From: Microbacterium hydrothermale | Lineage (GTDB): Bacteria > Actinomycetota > Actinomycetes > Actinomycetales > Microbacteriaceae | Direction: 5' to 3' | Assembly: GCF_004854025.1 (NCBI RefSeq) | Contig: NZ_STGM01000001.1 | Coordinates: 248,001-312,000 of the forward strand | Length of the DNA: 64,000 nucleotides | Shown: positions 54,116-62,387 of the stretch, piece by piece | Layout of the letters: each line of letters begins with the position of its first letter | Position numbering within the stretch: the first letter of the stretch is position 1 | Notes under the pieces: generated by a model | The model's database searches: none | Seen by the model: the letters and a program-made list of their open reading frames with translations, nothing else | What the model was told of the DNA's origin: nothing | Made by a program: the position numbers and the translations under genes

Positions 54116-54757
54116 GTGACGACCCGTCGATTCGCCCTCGCCGGGGCCGGTGCCCTCCTCGCCGTCCTGGTCGTCACTTCCTGCGCGGCGCAGCCGCAGC
54201 CCGTGGAGACGCGCCTCCCTCCCGGCTACGGGGCCTCCAGCGCCCCGTCTGCGGCATCCGTCCCCTCTCCCTCCGTCGTGACGACATCGCCGGCACCGGA
54301 CGCGCAGCCCACTCCCGCTCCGATCGTCACCGTTTCCGCGGCTCCGTCCTCCCCGGGCGACGAGGCGGGTGCCCTCACGTGCGCCGACGGGGGAAGTCAG
54401 AGCATCTCCGGCGCGGAGCAGACGGTCCGCCTCACCGGAACGTGCGGCGAGGTGACGGTGTCGGGTTCGGCCCTCACCGTCGACGCCTCCGGGGCCACGA
54501 TCGGGACGCTCCGGATCTCCGGCGACCGCGCGCGCGTGACCGCGGCGGGCATCGACGCGCTCGTCGTTCAGGGGAACGACGGATCGGTCGGCTCCGCGGG
54601 CGCGATCGGCAGCGTCGACCTGAGCGGGGACCGCACCACCGTGGAGGCGGCGGGAGCGATCGCCACGGTCGCCGTGCGCGGCCAGGACAACGTCGTGCGG
54701 GCCGGTGGAGGCGTGGGCTCCTCGACGGTGGAGGGACGCGGGAACACGGTCGGCTGA
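54116..54757 (+). CDS. DUF3060 lipoprotein
   Basis: The 213-residue protein has a lipoprotein signal ending VVTSC, a long Pro/Ser/Thr linker (about 25-80), and a DUF3060 domain. That domain is a repeated beta-strand pattern of the type TVSGSALTVDASGATIGTL ... VEGRGNTV that should fold as a small beta-helix. The function is unknown. It is convergent with the M23 gene; their stop codons are nine bases apart. Confidence 0.85.
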   Translation: MTTRRFALAGAGALLAVLVVTSCAAQPQPVETRLPPGYGASSAPSAASVPSPSVVTTSPAPDAQPTPAPIVTVSAAPSSPGDEAGALTCADGGSQSISGAEQTVRLTGTCGEVTVSGSALTVDASGATIGTLRISGDRARVTAAGIDALVVQGNDGSVGSAGAIGSVDLSGDRTTVEAAGAIATVAVRGQDNVVRAGGGVGSSTVEGRGNTVG

Positions 54758-54765
54758 CCCCCGGT

Positions 54766-55278
54766 TCAGCAGCAGGGGAGGAGGACCGCCCGCGGAACCC
54801 CGCCCAGGAGGCGCAGCGGGTTGATGTACTCGCCCTCGAGTCGGACGCCGAGGTGCACGGACCCCGGTGCCGTGTGTCCACCGCGGCTCACGACCGCGAT
54901 CCGCTGGCCCGTCCGCACGTGGTCCGCCACCGCGAGGTCGGAGTCCACCGGCTCGTAGGAACTGACGAGACCATCGCCGTGGTCGATCGTCAGGACGCCG
55001 CGCCCCGCGACCTCGCCCCGGAAAGCGACGACCCCGTCGGCGGGCGCCAGGACATCGGTGCCGGCGACGTCGATGCCGCGGTGCCCCGGGCCGTAGGGGT
55101 GGGCGGGCGCTTCGTAGGGGCGGACGATGCGCACCGGGGCGACCGGCCACGTCCAGCCGCGATCGGGCACCGGGTCGGCGGCCACGGCGCCCGTCGGAGC
55201 GACGGCGAGAAGAAAGGTCGCGACGAGCACGAGGGCGGATGCGAGCAGCCGGAGGCGAGGCGGGAGCGACGGACGCAT
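54766..55278 (-). CDS. M23-family peptidase domain protein
   Basis: The 170-residue secreted protein has a signal peptide (about 1-36) and an M23/LytM-like domain. The histidine-aspartate pair appears in GHRGIDVAG and a later histidine in SVHLGVRL, but the second HxH motif is degenerate (VHLGV), so activity is uncertain. Such domains cut peptidoglycan or activate other hydrolases. The start is ATG 55278. The gene is divergent from rpsB, as in many actinobacteria. Confidence 0.88.
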   Translation of the reverse strand: MRPSLPPRLRLLASALVLVATFLLAVAPTGAVAADPVPDRGWTWPVAPVRIVRPYEAPAHPYGPGHRGIDVAGTDVLAPADGVVAFRGEVAGRGVLTIDHGDGLVSSYEPVDSDLAVADHVRTGQRIAVVSRGGHTAPGSVHLGVRLEGEYINPLRLLGGVPRAVLLPCC

Positions 55279-55374
55279 GTCGCGAGTCTGGCCACCCCGC
55301 TCCCTTCCCGCGGGCGCGCGCGGCGGTGCGGGGGATGATCGGGGGCGCGCACGCGAGGGGGAGGACCCGTCCTG

Positions 55375-55591
55375 TATGCTGAGTGGTGCATCCCGCTCGT
55401 CGGGATGACTCCGCGTGCCCACAGCGCACCGTGTCGATCTGCGATCGGCGCACAGCGCGGCATCCACACCCCATGGTCCTCCGCTCCGGCGGGTGGCGGG
55501 TGTGCGCCGGGCACCAGGCTCGTCAGACGGTCCGTCTGGCGCGAACAACCACAACCACGGCGCATGAGCGCCCAGAAACAGGAGTACGACC
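55375..55591 (+). promoter_or_regulatory. rpsB promoter and long 5' leader
   Basis: The 313 bases between the M23 gene and rpsB hold no gene. TATGCT (55375-55380) is the likely -10 box; a -35 box is not clear. The leader of about 205 bases contains two small hairpins: CATCCCG/CGGGATG (55389-55407) and CAGAC/GTCTG (55524-55538). S2 controls its own leader in other bacteria, so feedback is possible here. Confidence 0.45.
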
Positions 55592-56455
55592 ATGGCCGTC
55601 GTCACCATCCGCCAGCTGCTCGACAGCGGCGTTCACTTCGGACACCAGACCCGCCGGTGGAACCCGAAGGTCAAGCGCTTCATCCTGACCGAGCGCAGCG
55701 GCATCCACATCATCGACCTGCAGCAGTCGCTCGGCTACATCGACAAGGCGTACGAGTTCGTCAAGGAGACCGTCGCGCACGGCGGCACCATCCTCTTCGT
55801 CGGCACCAAGAAGCAGGCGCAGGAAGTCCTCGCCGAGCAGGCGACCCGCGTGGGCCAGCCCTACGTCAACCAGCGCTGGCTCGGTGGCCTCCTCACCAAC
55901 TTCCAGACGGTGTCGAAGCGCCTCGCCCGCATGAAGGAGCTCGAGGAGCTCGACTACGAGAACCCGGCTGAGAGCGGCTTCACCAAGAAGGAGCTGCTGC
56001 TCAAGAAGCGCGAGCTCGACAAGCTGCACAAGTCGCTGGGCGGTATCCGCAACCTGCAGAAGACCCCCTCGGCCATCTGGGTCGTCGACGCCAAGCGCGA
56101 GCACCTCGCGGTCGACGAGGCCAAGAAGCTCGGCATCCCCGTCATCGGCATCCTCGACACCAACGCCGACCCCGACGAGTTCCAGTACCCGATCCCCGGC
56201 AACGACGACGCGATCCGCTCGGTGAGCCTGCTCACGCGCATCATCGCCGACGCCGCGGCCGAGGGCCTGATCCAGCGTCACCAGCCCGCCGGTGAAGAAG
56301 AGGCCGCAGAGCCCCTCGCCGAGTGGGAGCGCGAGCTGCTCGAGACCCCCGCCGAGTCGACCGAGGCCCCGGCCGCCGAGTCGACCGACGAGGCTCCCGC
56401 CGCCGAGGCGACCGAGGCTCCCGCCGCCGAGGCCGAGGCCACCGACAGCAAGTAA
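55592..56455 (+). CDS. rpsB: 30S ribosomal protein S2
   Basis: The 287-residue protein shows the S2 core: [46 protein letters not shown] and [21 protein letters not shown]. The last 50 residues are an acidic Ala/Glu/Pro-rich tail with repeated EAPAAE units, common in actinobacteria. AGGAG lies upstream of the ATG. It is the first gene of rpsB-tsf; the spacer holds tandem hairpins. Confidence 0.97.
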   Translation: MAVVTIRQLLDSGVHFGHQTRRWNPKVKRFILTERSGIHIIDLQQSLGYIDKAYEFVKETVAHGGTILFVGTKKQAQEVLAEQATRVGQPYVNQRWLGGLLTNFQTVSKRLARMKELEELDYENPAESGFTKKELLLKKRELDKLHKSLGGIRNLQKTPSAIWVVDAKREHLAVDEAKKLGIPVIGILDTNADPDEFQYPIPGNDDAIRSVSLLTRIIADAAAEGLIQRHQPAGEEEAAEPLAEWERELLETPAESTEAPAAESTDEAPAAEATEAPAAEAEATDSK

Positions 56456-56513
56456 GCCGCGCGACCGCCGCGTCACCCTTCGGTGAACGGCCGGTCACCC
56501 GCACAGGCTACGA

Positions 56514-56626
56514 TCCGGCGGGGTCGTGACCGCGTCCGCTCCGCGACGCGAGCCACGATCCCGCCGGGCTCCTCTTCACGGTGGGGTCGTGACCGCCCCT
56601 CCTCGGGGGATGACACGGCCCCGCTG
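56514..56626 (+). ncRNA. two tandem hairpins in the rpsB-tsf spacer (candidate structured RNA)
   Basis: Hairpin 1 pairs 56514-56528 with 56554-56568 over 15 bp including two G-T pairs. Its loop holds a second stem CGCGTC/GACGCG. Hairpin 2 pairs 56579-56591 with 56614-56626 over 13 bp including three G-T pairs, with an upper CCCC/GGGG stem. Both left arms contain GGGGTCGTG and start 63 bases apart. Sites that differ between the copies still pair, so the structure looks selected. A role in setting tsf level is likely; its mechanism is unknown. Confidence 0.55.
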
Positions 56627-56668
56627 GGCTCACATCTAGAACGCAAACGACAAGGAGACCGCCACACC

Positions 56669-57496
56669 ATGGCAAACTTCACGATCGCCGACATCAAGGC
56701 GCTGCGCGAGCAGCTCGGCACGGGCATGGTCGACACCAAGAAGGCGCTCGAAGAGGCTGACGGCGACGTCGAGAAGGCCGTCGAGATCCTGCGTCTCAAG
56801 GGCGCGAAGGGCAACGCGAAGCGTGCCGACCGCTCGACGAGCGAGGGCCTCGTGGTCGCTCGCGAGAACGCCGGCTCGGTCACGCTGCTCGAGCTCGCCT
56901 GCGAGACCGACTTCGTCGCCAAGAACGAGCGCTTCATCGCTCTGGCCGACAAGGTCGTCGACGCGGCCGCCGCCGCCGGCGCCGACTCGGTCGAGGCCGC
57001 TCTGGCCGCCGACGCCGAGGGCAAGACCGTCGAGCAGCTCATCTCCGACGAGGCCGCGATCATCGGCGAGAAGGTCGAACTCCGCCGCGTGCGCACGATC
57101 TCGGGCGACAAATTCGAGGTCTACCTTCACAAGACCAGCAAGGACCTGCCCCCGCAGGTCGGCGTGGTGCTCGCCTACACCGGTGACGACGCCGAGACCG
57201 CTCGCTCGATCGCGCAGCACATCTCGTTCGCGAACCCCTCGTACCTCACCCGCGACGCCGTGCCCGAGGCCGACGTCGAGAAGGAGCGCGAGATCGTCAC
57301 CGAGATCTCGCGCAACGAGGGCAAGCCCGAGGCCGCCCTGCCGAAGATCGTCGAGGGCCGCGTCAACGCGTTCTTCAAGCAGGTCGCCCTGCTCGACCAG
57401 GACTACGCGAAGGACAACAAGCTGTCCGTCGCCAAGGTCGCGTCCGACGCCGGTCTCACCCTGACCGACTTCGCCCGCTTCAAGGTCGGCGCGTAA
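56669..57496 (+). CDS. tsf: elongation factor Ts
   Basis: The 275-residue nucleotide-exchange factor recharges EF-Tu. The N-terminal UBA-like part MANFTIADIKALREQLGTGM and the ACETDFVAKNERF motif (near residue 75), which contacts EF-Tu, are present. AAGGAG lies ten bases before the ATG. An open frame runs upstream through the spacer, but its composition is not coding. A terminator follows the stop. Confidence 0.97.
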   Translation: MANFTIADIKALREQLGTGMVDTKKALEEADGDVEKAVEILRLKGAKGNAKRADRSTSEGLVVARENAGSVTLLELACETDFVAKNERFIALADKVVDAAAAAGADSVEAALAADAEGKTVEQLISDEAAIIGEKVELRRVRTISGDKFEVYLHKTSKDLPPQVGVVLAYTGDDAETARSIAQHISFANPSYLTRDAVPEADVEKEREIVTEISRNEGKPEAALPKIVEGRVNAFFKQVALLDQDYAKDNKLSVAKVASDAGLTLTDFARFKVGA

Positions 57497-57505
57497 GCAG
57501 TCGTG

Positions 57506-57540
57506 AAAGGCCCGGGATGCCACGGCATCCCGGGCCTTTT
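57506..57540 (+). terminator. intrinsic terminator after tsf, built on a GGATGCC pair
   Basis: AAAGGCCCGGGATGCC (57506-57521) and GGCATCCCGGGCCTTT (57524-57539) form a perfect 16-bp stem with two bases between, so the last pairs must open. The stem ends in TTTT. It holds GGATGCC and GGCATCC back to back. Confidence 0.93.
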
Positions 57541-57623
57541 CCCTGCCCGCGCTCCGATCGGTTCCGCCGTATCGGTCCGCCACAGCGGGGAGATAGTTTG
57601 TTCAAGACGAGAGGACACCACAC

Positions 57624-58343
57624 GTGATCGATGAAGCCACCAAGCGCCGCCGGGTTCTGCTCAAGCTGTCGGGGGAGGCGTTCGGCGGAGGCCAGTTGGG
57701 TGTCAACCCCGACGTGGTCAGCCAGATCGCCCGTGAGATCGCCGAGGCGGTGGACCGGGTCGAGATCGCGATCGTGGTCGGCGGCGGCAATTTCTTCCGC
57801 GGCGCCGAACTCAGCCAGCGGGGCATGGACCGCGGGCGTGCCGACTACATGGGCATGCTCGGCACCGTGATGAACTCCCTCGCCCTCCAGGACTTCCTCG
57901 AGCAGGCGGGCGCGGCCACGCGCGTGCAGTCCGCGATCTCGATGACCCAGGTCGCCGAGCCTTACATTCCGCGTCGTGCGGTGCGGCACCTCGAGAAGGG
58001 GCGCGTCGTGATCTTCGGCGCCGGCGCGGGTCTGCCGTACTTCTCGACCGACACCGTCGCCGCCCAGCGGGCCCTGGAGATCGGCGCGACCGAGGTGCTC
58101 GTCGCGAAGAACGGCGTCGACGGCGTCTACACCGCCGACCCGCGCGTGGACCCCAGCGCCACCAAGCTCGACCACCTCACCTACAACGACGCCCTGCAGA
58201 AGGGGCTCAAGGTGGTCGATTCGACGGCGTTCAGCCTCTGCATGGACAACGGCATCGACATGCGCGTGTTCGGTATGGAGCCGGCCGGCAACGTCACCCG
58301 TGCCCTGCTCGGCGACGAGATGGGAACGCTCGTCACCGCGTGA
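57624..58343 (+). CDS. pyrH: UMP kinase
   Basis: The 239-residue amino-acid-kinase-family enzyme makes UDP from UMP. The motifs [15 protein letters not shown] at the start, [23 protein letters not shown] and [25 protein letters not shown] are characteristic. GTG 57624 is chosen from the start [16 protein letters not shown] (57594-57599) may be its -10 box, 24 bases upstream. It is followed by frr, its usual partner. Confidence 0.96.
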   Translation: MIDEATKRRRVLLKLSGEAFGGGQLGVNPDVVSQIAREIAEAVDRVEIAIVVGGGNFFRGAELSQRGMDRGRADYMGMLGTVMNSLALQDFLEQAGAATRVQSAISMTQVAEPYIPRRAVRHLEKGRVVIFGAGAGLPYFSTDTVAAQRALEIGATEVLVAKNGVDGVYTADPRVDPSATKLDHLTYNDALQKGLKVVDSTAFSLCMDNGIDMRVFGMEPAGNVTRALLGDEMGTLVTA

Positions 58344-58418
58344 CGCGCCGCGCGGGCCCGGGGAGCCGGGCCCGCGCGCGACTAGAGTGGGAAGTCAGTT
58401 CCAACGAATGGAGTCACC

Positions 58419-58973
58419 GTGATCGCCGATGTCCTCGCCGATGCCGGAGCGCGTATGGATCGCGCCGTGGAGGCCGCCAAGGAGGACTTCGCGACCGTCC
58501 GCACCGGACGCGCGAACCCCCAGATGTTCCAGAAGGTCCTGGTCGACTACTACGGGTCGCCCACCCCTCTCGCCCAGCTCGCCTCGCTGAACAACCCCGA
58601 GGCACGCACGCTCGTCATCAACCCCTACGACAAGTCCGCGTTGAAGGCCATCGAACAGGCCATCCGCGACATGCCGAACCTGGGGGTCAACCCCACGAAC
58701 GACGGCACCATCGTGCGCGTCACCATGCCCGAGCTCACCCAGGACCGCCGCAAGGAGTACGTCAAGATCGTGCGCGGCAAGGGCGAGGACGCCAAGGTGC
58801 AGGTGCGCAACCTCCGCCGCAAGGCGAAGGACGACCTCGACGCCCTCAAGAGCGACGTTGGCGAGGACGAACTCGTCCGCGCCGAGAAGGAGCTCGACGC
58901 CGTCACGCGCACGCACGTCGACCTGATCGACGAGGCGCTCAAGCGCAAAGAGGCAGAGCTCCTCGAGGTCTGA
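58419..58973 (+). CDS. frr: ribosome recycling factor
   Basis: The 184-residue protein splits the post-termination ribosome together with EF-G. The start [19 protein letters not shown], the [13 protein letters not shown] motif and the late [16 protein letters not shown] helix match the family and its standard length. GGAG lies seven bases before GTG 58419. It is 75 bases after pyrH; TAGAGT near 58383 could be a second promoter. Confidence 0.97.
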   Translation: MIADVLADAGARMDRAVEAAKEDFATVRTGRANPQMFQKVLVDYYGSPTPLAQLASLNNPEARTLVINPYDKSALKAIEQAIRDMPNLGVNPTNDGTIVRVTMPELTQDRRKEYVKIVRGKGEDAKVQVRNLRRKAKDDLDALKSDVGEDELVRAEKELDAVTRTHVDLIDEALKRKEAELLEV

Positions 58974-58978
58974 CCCGC

Positions 58979-60028
58979 ATGCCCGACGTCCCTGAAACCG
59001 GCGATGCCGAGCCGGTCGACACGCTCGACGGCCGTCGGGGCGGGTCGGCGCGCCGTTCCCCGGCCACCGGCGAAGGGGTGACGGCGATCGAGTCGCAATT
59101 GCGCGCGATGCGGTCGGATGCCGAGCAGCACATCGCCCACGCGCGCGCGGAATTCGATCAGGCCAACGAGCGTCTGAAGCAGCGGACCGGTCGCGACGTC
59201 ATCGTCGCCACGCTCATCGGGGTGGCGATCGGTGCGATCGTGATCGCCTCCCTGATCTTCGTCAAGTGGGCGTTCGTGCTGTTCGCCGCGGCGGCGATGG
59301 TGCTGGGCGTCCTCGAGTTCAGTCGAGCGCTGCGCGTCGCCGGTCGGCGCGTCGACGTGGTGCCCCAGCTGGCGATGGGCTTCGTGCTGCTGCTCAGCGG
59401 CTTCTTCCTCGGAGCCTGGGTGCACTGGATCGCCGCTCTCGTCGCCGTCAGCGTCGTGATCGTGTGGCGCTTGGTCGCGCAGCTGTTCGCCGCCGACGGT
59501 CGCGCCCGCATCGAGGTGGTCGGCGACGTCCTCGTCGCCGGCTTCGTGCAGTTGTACGTCCCGTTCCTCACCAGCGTCGCCATGATCCTGCTGGCGCAGC
59601 CTCGCGGGGAGTGGTGGGTTCTGGCCTTCCTCATCCTCGCCGTGGCGGCCGACACGGGCGCCTACATCTCCGGTCTGACCTTCGGCCGCGGCGGGCGGCA
59701 TCCGATGGCGCCGCGCATCAGCCCCAAGAAGACGTGGGAGGGCTTCGCCGGCGCCTGCGTCGCGGCGCTCGTCGCCGGTGCGCTGCTCGCGGCCTTCATG
59801 CTGCAGGTGCCGTGGTGGGCCGGTCTGATCTTCGGAGCCGTCGTGCTCGCGACTGCGACGGTCGGCGACCTCGGCGAGTCGATGGTCAAGCGCGACCTCG
59901 GCATCAAAGACATGAGCTCGTGGCTCCCCGGGCACGGGGGAGTGCTCGACCGCCTCGACTCGATCCTGCCGTCGGCGACGGCCGCTCTCGTGATGTTCTA
60001 CCTGCTCGCCCCGTTGGGAGTGTCATGA
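58979..60028 (+). CDS. cdsA: phosphatidate cytidylyltransferase
   Basis: The 349-residue membrane enzyme makes CDP-diacylglycerol from phosphatidate and CTP. A soluble N-terminal extension of about 75 residues precedes eight or so membrane helices. The C-terminal CDP-DAG signature is visible: VGDLGESMVKRDLGIKDMSS, then PGHGGVLDRLDS. It starts five bases after frr and overlaps the next gene by four bases. PlsC, encoded earlier in this window, makes its substrate. Confidence 0.94.
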   Translation: MPDVPETGDAEPVDTLDGRRGGSARRSPATGEGVTAIESQLRAMRSDAEQHIAHARAEFDQANERLKQRTGRDVIVATLIGVAIGAIVIASLIFVKWAFVLFAAAAMVLGVLEFSRALRVAGRRVDVVPQLAMGFVLLLSGFFLGAWVHWIAALVAVSVVIVWRLVAQLFAADGRARIEVVGDVLVAGFVQLYVPFLTSVAMILLAQPRGEWWVLAFLILAVAADTGAYISGLTFGRGGRHPMAPRISPKKTWEGFAGACVAALVAGALLAAFMLQVPWWAGLIFGAVVLATATVGDLGESMVKRDLGIKDMSSWLPGHGGVLDRLDSILPSATAALVMFYLLAPLGVS

Positions 60029-60600
60029 CCGAGACCCCGATCCACGACAGGGTGTCGGCGACACCCTTCCCCGACGCGCCCGGGCGCGCGAAAGGGTACG
60101 AGAAGCGCGCCGTCGACGCGTTCCTCGCCCGCGCGCGGGAGGCCTTCGAGGCCGACGACGACGGCGTCCTGCGCTCGTCCGAGGTGCGCGCGGTGTCGTT
60201 CCCCCTGGTCCGCGGCGGCTACGCCGTGGCTCCGGTCGACGCCGCCCTCGGGCGGGTCGAAGACGCGTTCGCCGCACGCGAGCGCGAGCACGCGCTGTCG
60301 CGCCTGGGTGCGCGCGCGTGGGTGGCCGAGACGCGCGACACCGCCCAGGTCGTCCTCGACCGGCTGAGCCGGCCCCGGGGGCAACGGTTCGAGCGCGTAT
60401 CTTTTCTGCACTACGGCTATCGCGTCGACGAGGTCGACGTCGTCGCCGATCGGATCGCGCGCTATCTCGCCGCCGGTGACCCCGTGACTCCCGATCAGGT
60501 GCGCGCCGTGGCCTTCCGCCTCCAGCGCGGCGGTTACCGCGAGACCCAGGTCGACGCCGTGCTCGACGCGGTCGTCGAAGTCATGCTCGCCGTCGGATGA
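60025..60600 (+). CDS. DivIVA-motif repeat protein
   Basis: The 191-residue protein carries four copies of a short DivIVA-like motif, Gly-Tyr-x4-Val-Asp-x-h: GYEKRAVDAFL, GYAVAPVDAAL, GYRVDEVDVVA and GYRETQVDAVL. Full DivIVA proteins have one such motif followed by a long coiled coil; this one has no long coiled coil. It may bind membranes or growth-site proteins. It is translationally coupled to cdsA (ATGA), which links it to envelope growth. Confidence 0.78.
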   Translation: MTETPIHDRVSATPFPDAPGRAKGYEKRAVDAFLARAREAFEADDDGVLRSSEVRAVSFPLVRGGYAVAPVDAALGRVEDAFAAREREHALSRLGARAWVAETRDTAQVVLDRLSRPRGQRFERVSFLHYGYRVDEVDVVADRIARYLAAGDPVTPDQVRAVAFRLQRGGYRETQVDAVLDAVVEVMLAVG

Positions 60601-60649
60601 GGCCTCGGGATGACACCCGCCCCGGGGCGTCGGTAGACTCGTCGGCACT

Positions 60650-61366
60650 GTGACTTCTGGTTCGGATCTCTCGCGTCGATCGTCCGCCCGCGTCGCCCGT
60701 CGAGGCGCCGGGGCCATCGACGTGATCCCCCCGGCACTCCCTCGTCGCGCGGCGCCGCGGTGGTCGCGTCGTCGTGGGGTGGTCGGCGTGTTCGGCGCCT
60801 GCGCCGCCGTGCTGTTCGCCGCGGCCTACGTCGGCCCCATGGGTGCCTCGCTGCTGCCCGCGCAGGCCGAGGAGCCGCACACGGTCACGCTCTACGCCGA
60901 GGGCCTCGGCGACACGCAGGCCGTGTCGACGACGGGCGAGAAGCAGGCCCCCGACCTGCAGCGCTCGAGCTACAACGTCTACGTCAAGCCGAAGCCCACG
61001 CCCACGCCGACGCCGTCGGCCACGCGCGATTCGGGCTCGTCCGCCGGCGACGGCGGCGGCAGCAGCGGCCCGCTCTTCTACACCGGCGGAGGCGCGCCGG
61101 CCGAGTGGATGGCCGCCGCCGGGATCTCCGAGTCCGACATGGGCTACGTCGACTACATCGTCAGCCGCGAGAGCGGATGGAACCCCAACGCCACGAACCG
61201 TTCGTCCGGCGCGTGCGGTCTCGTCCAGGCGCTGCCGTGCAGCAAGGTCCCCGGCAACGGGTACGACCCCGTCGACAACCTGCGGTGGGCCACCGGGTAC
61301 GCCACGGGGCGCTACGGCAGCTGGGAGGGCGCGTACGCCTTCTGGACGAGCAATCACTGGTGGTGA
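60650..61366 (+). CDS. lytic-transglycosylase-like exported protein
   Basis: The 238-residue protein has a basic N-terminus, one membrane segment or signal anchor (about 44-64), a linker with KPKPTPTPTPS, and a C-terminal lysozyme-like domain of about 80 residues. That domain has the catalytic glutamate in SRESGWNPNATN, GACGLVQALP and ATGYATGRYGSW. Such proteins cut peptidoglycan during growth. GTG 60650 lies ten bases after TAGACT. It is a single gene after the DivIVA-motif gene. Confidence 0.85.
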   Translation: MTSGSDLSRRSSARVARRGAGAIDVIPPALPRRAAPRWSRRRGVVGVFGACAAVLFAAAYVGPMGASLLPAQAEEPHTVTLYAEGLGDTQAVSTTGEKQAPDLQRSSYNVYVKPKPTPTPTPSATRDSGSSAGDGGGSSGPLFYTGGGAPAEWMAAAGISESDMGYVDYIVSRESGWNPNATNRSSGACGLVQALPCSKVPGNGYDPVDNLRWATGYATGRYGSWEGAYAFWTSNHWW

Positions 61367-61375
61367 GCGGCATCC

Positions 61376-61663
61376 ATGCCCCGCTCGCGTAAGCGCCGCC
61401 CCGATCCGGGTCGCGGCGACGATTCCCTCAATCGCCTGATCGCGGGCTGGAAGCGCACCGAGGTCAAACGCGGCGCGGAATGGACCGTCCAGCCGCTCTC
61501 GGGGCCGCAGGCCGTGAAGGACTACGTGTGCCCCGGCTGCGGGCGCACCGTCACCGCCGGAACCCCTCATCTCGTCGTCTGGCGCGCGGACGGCGTCCTC
61601 GGCGATGCGGCGGACCTCGCCGCACGCCGGCACTGGCACACGCACTGTTGGAGGATCGCCTGA
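61376..61663 (+). CDS. small zinc-ribbon-like protein
   Basis: The 95-residue protein has a basic N-terminus and a CPGCGRTV ... HWHTHCW arrangement of cysteines and histidines that could bind one zinc ion. It is soluble. Similar proteins are often labelled ATP/GTP-binding in databases with little support, so I leave the function open. It overlaps the hydrolase gene by one base and lies nine bases after the transglycosylase-like gene. Confidence 0.72.
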   Translation: MPRSRKRRPDPGRGDDSLNRLIAGWKRTEVKRGAEWTVQPLSGPQAVKDYVCPGCGRTVTAGTPHLVVWRADGVLGDAADLAARRHWHTHCWRIA

Positions 61664-62385
61664 TGGAGATTCGCGGACCCGTTCTGCTCCCCGCCCGCCG
61701 CGAAGAGGTCGAGCTGCGCACGGTCGACGAGCTGACGCTCGTGGGCGAGCTCGCCCTTCCGCTCGAGCGCGAGCCCGTCGCGACCCTGGTGACCCTGCAT
61801 CCGCTGCCCACGGCGGGCGGTTTCATGGACTCGCACATCCTCCGCAAGGCCGCGGGGCGGCTTCCCGCCCTCGCCGATCTCGCGGTGCTGCGGTTCAACA
61901 CCCGGGGGACGACCTCTCCGCGCGGGACGAGCGAGGGCGCTTTCGACGGGGGCGCGAACGAGTGCTTCGACGTCGCGGCGGCGATGGACCTCGTGCGGGA
62001 GCGCGGCCTTCCGCGCCCGTGGCTGGTGGGGTGGTCGTTCGGCACCGAACTCGCGTTGAAGTACGGACGCGACCACGACATCGAGGGCGTCATCCTGCTC
62101 TCCCCGCCGCTGCATCGCGCGAGCGCCGACGAGGTCGCGGCGTGGGCGGGGGATCAGCGTCGCATGGTCGTGCTCGTGCCCGAGTTCGACGACTACCTGC
62201 GACCCGCCGAGGCGCGCGAGCGGTTCTCGTCGGTCCCGGATGCCACCCTCATCGCGGTCGAGGGGGGTAAGCACCTCTGGGTCGGCGAGACGCAGACCCG
62301 CCGCGTGCTGACCGAGATCGTCGCCGCCGTGAACCCCGACGCGCTGCCGCTGCCCACCGAGTGGGACGGCGACGTCGTCGACTGA
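61663..62385 (+). CDS. alpha/beta hydrolase
   Basis: The 240-residue soluble protein has the alpha/beta-hydrolase pattern: TLHPLPTAGGFMDSHILRKA in place of the oxyanion-loop HG motif, the nucleophile elbow VGWSFGTELAL (Ser near residue 126), an acid in VPEFDDYL, and a late GGKHLWVG histidine. It resembles the short YpfH or dienelactone-hydrolase-like group acting on peptides or esters. It is co-translated with the zinc-ribbon gene and converges on the transporter gene. Confidence 0.85.
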   Translation: MEIRGPVLLPARREEVELRTVDELTLVGELALPLEREPVATLVTLHPLPTAGGFMDSHILRKAAGRLPALADLAVLRFNTRGTTSPRGTSEGAFDGGANECFDVAAAMDLVRERGLPRPWLVGWSFGTELALKYGRDHDIEGVILLSPPLHRASADEVAAWAGDQRRMVVLVPEFDDYLRPAEARERFSSVPDATLIAVEGGKHLWVGETQTRRVLTEIVAAVNPDALPLPTEWDGDVVD

Positions 62386-62387
62386 CC

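Noticed and set aside
56483-56668. N-terminal extension of EF-Ts through the spacer
   Set aside because: The frame is open, but the real start has AAGGAG upstream and the standard MANFTIADIK start. The spacer is structured, not coding.
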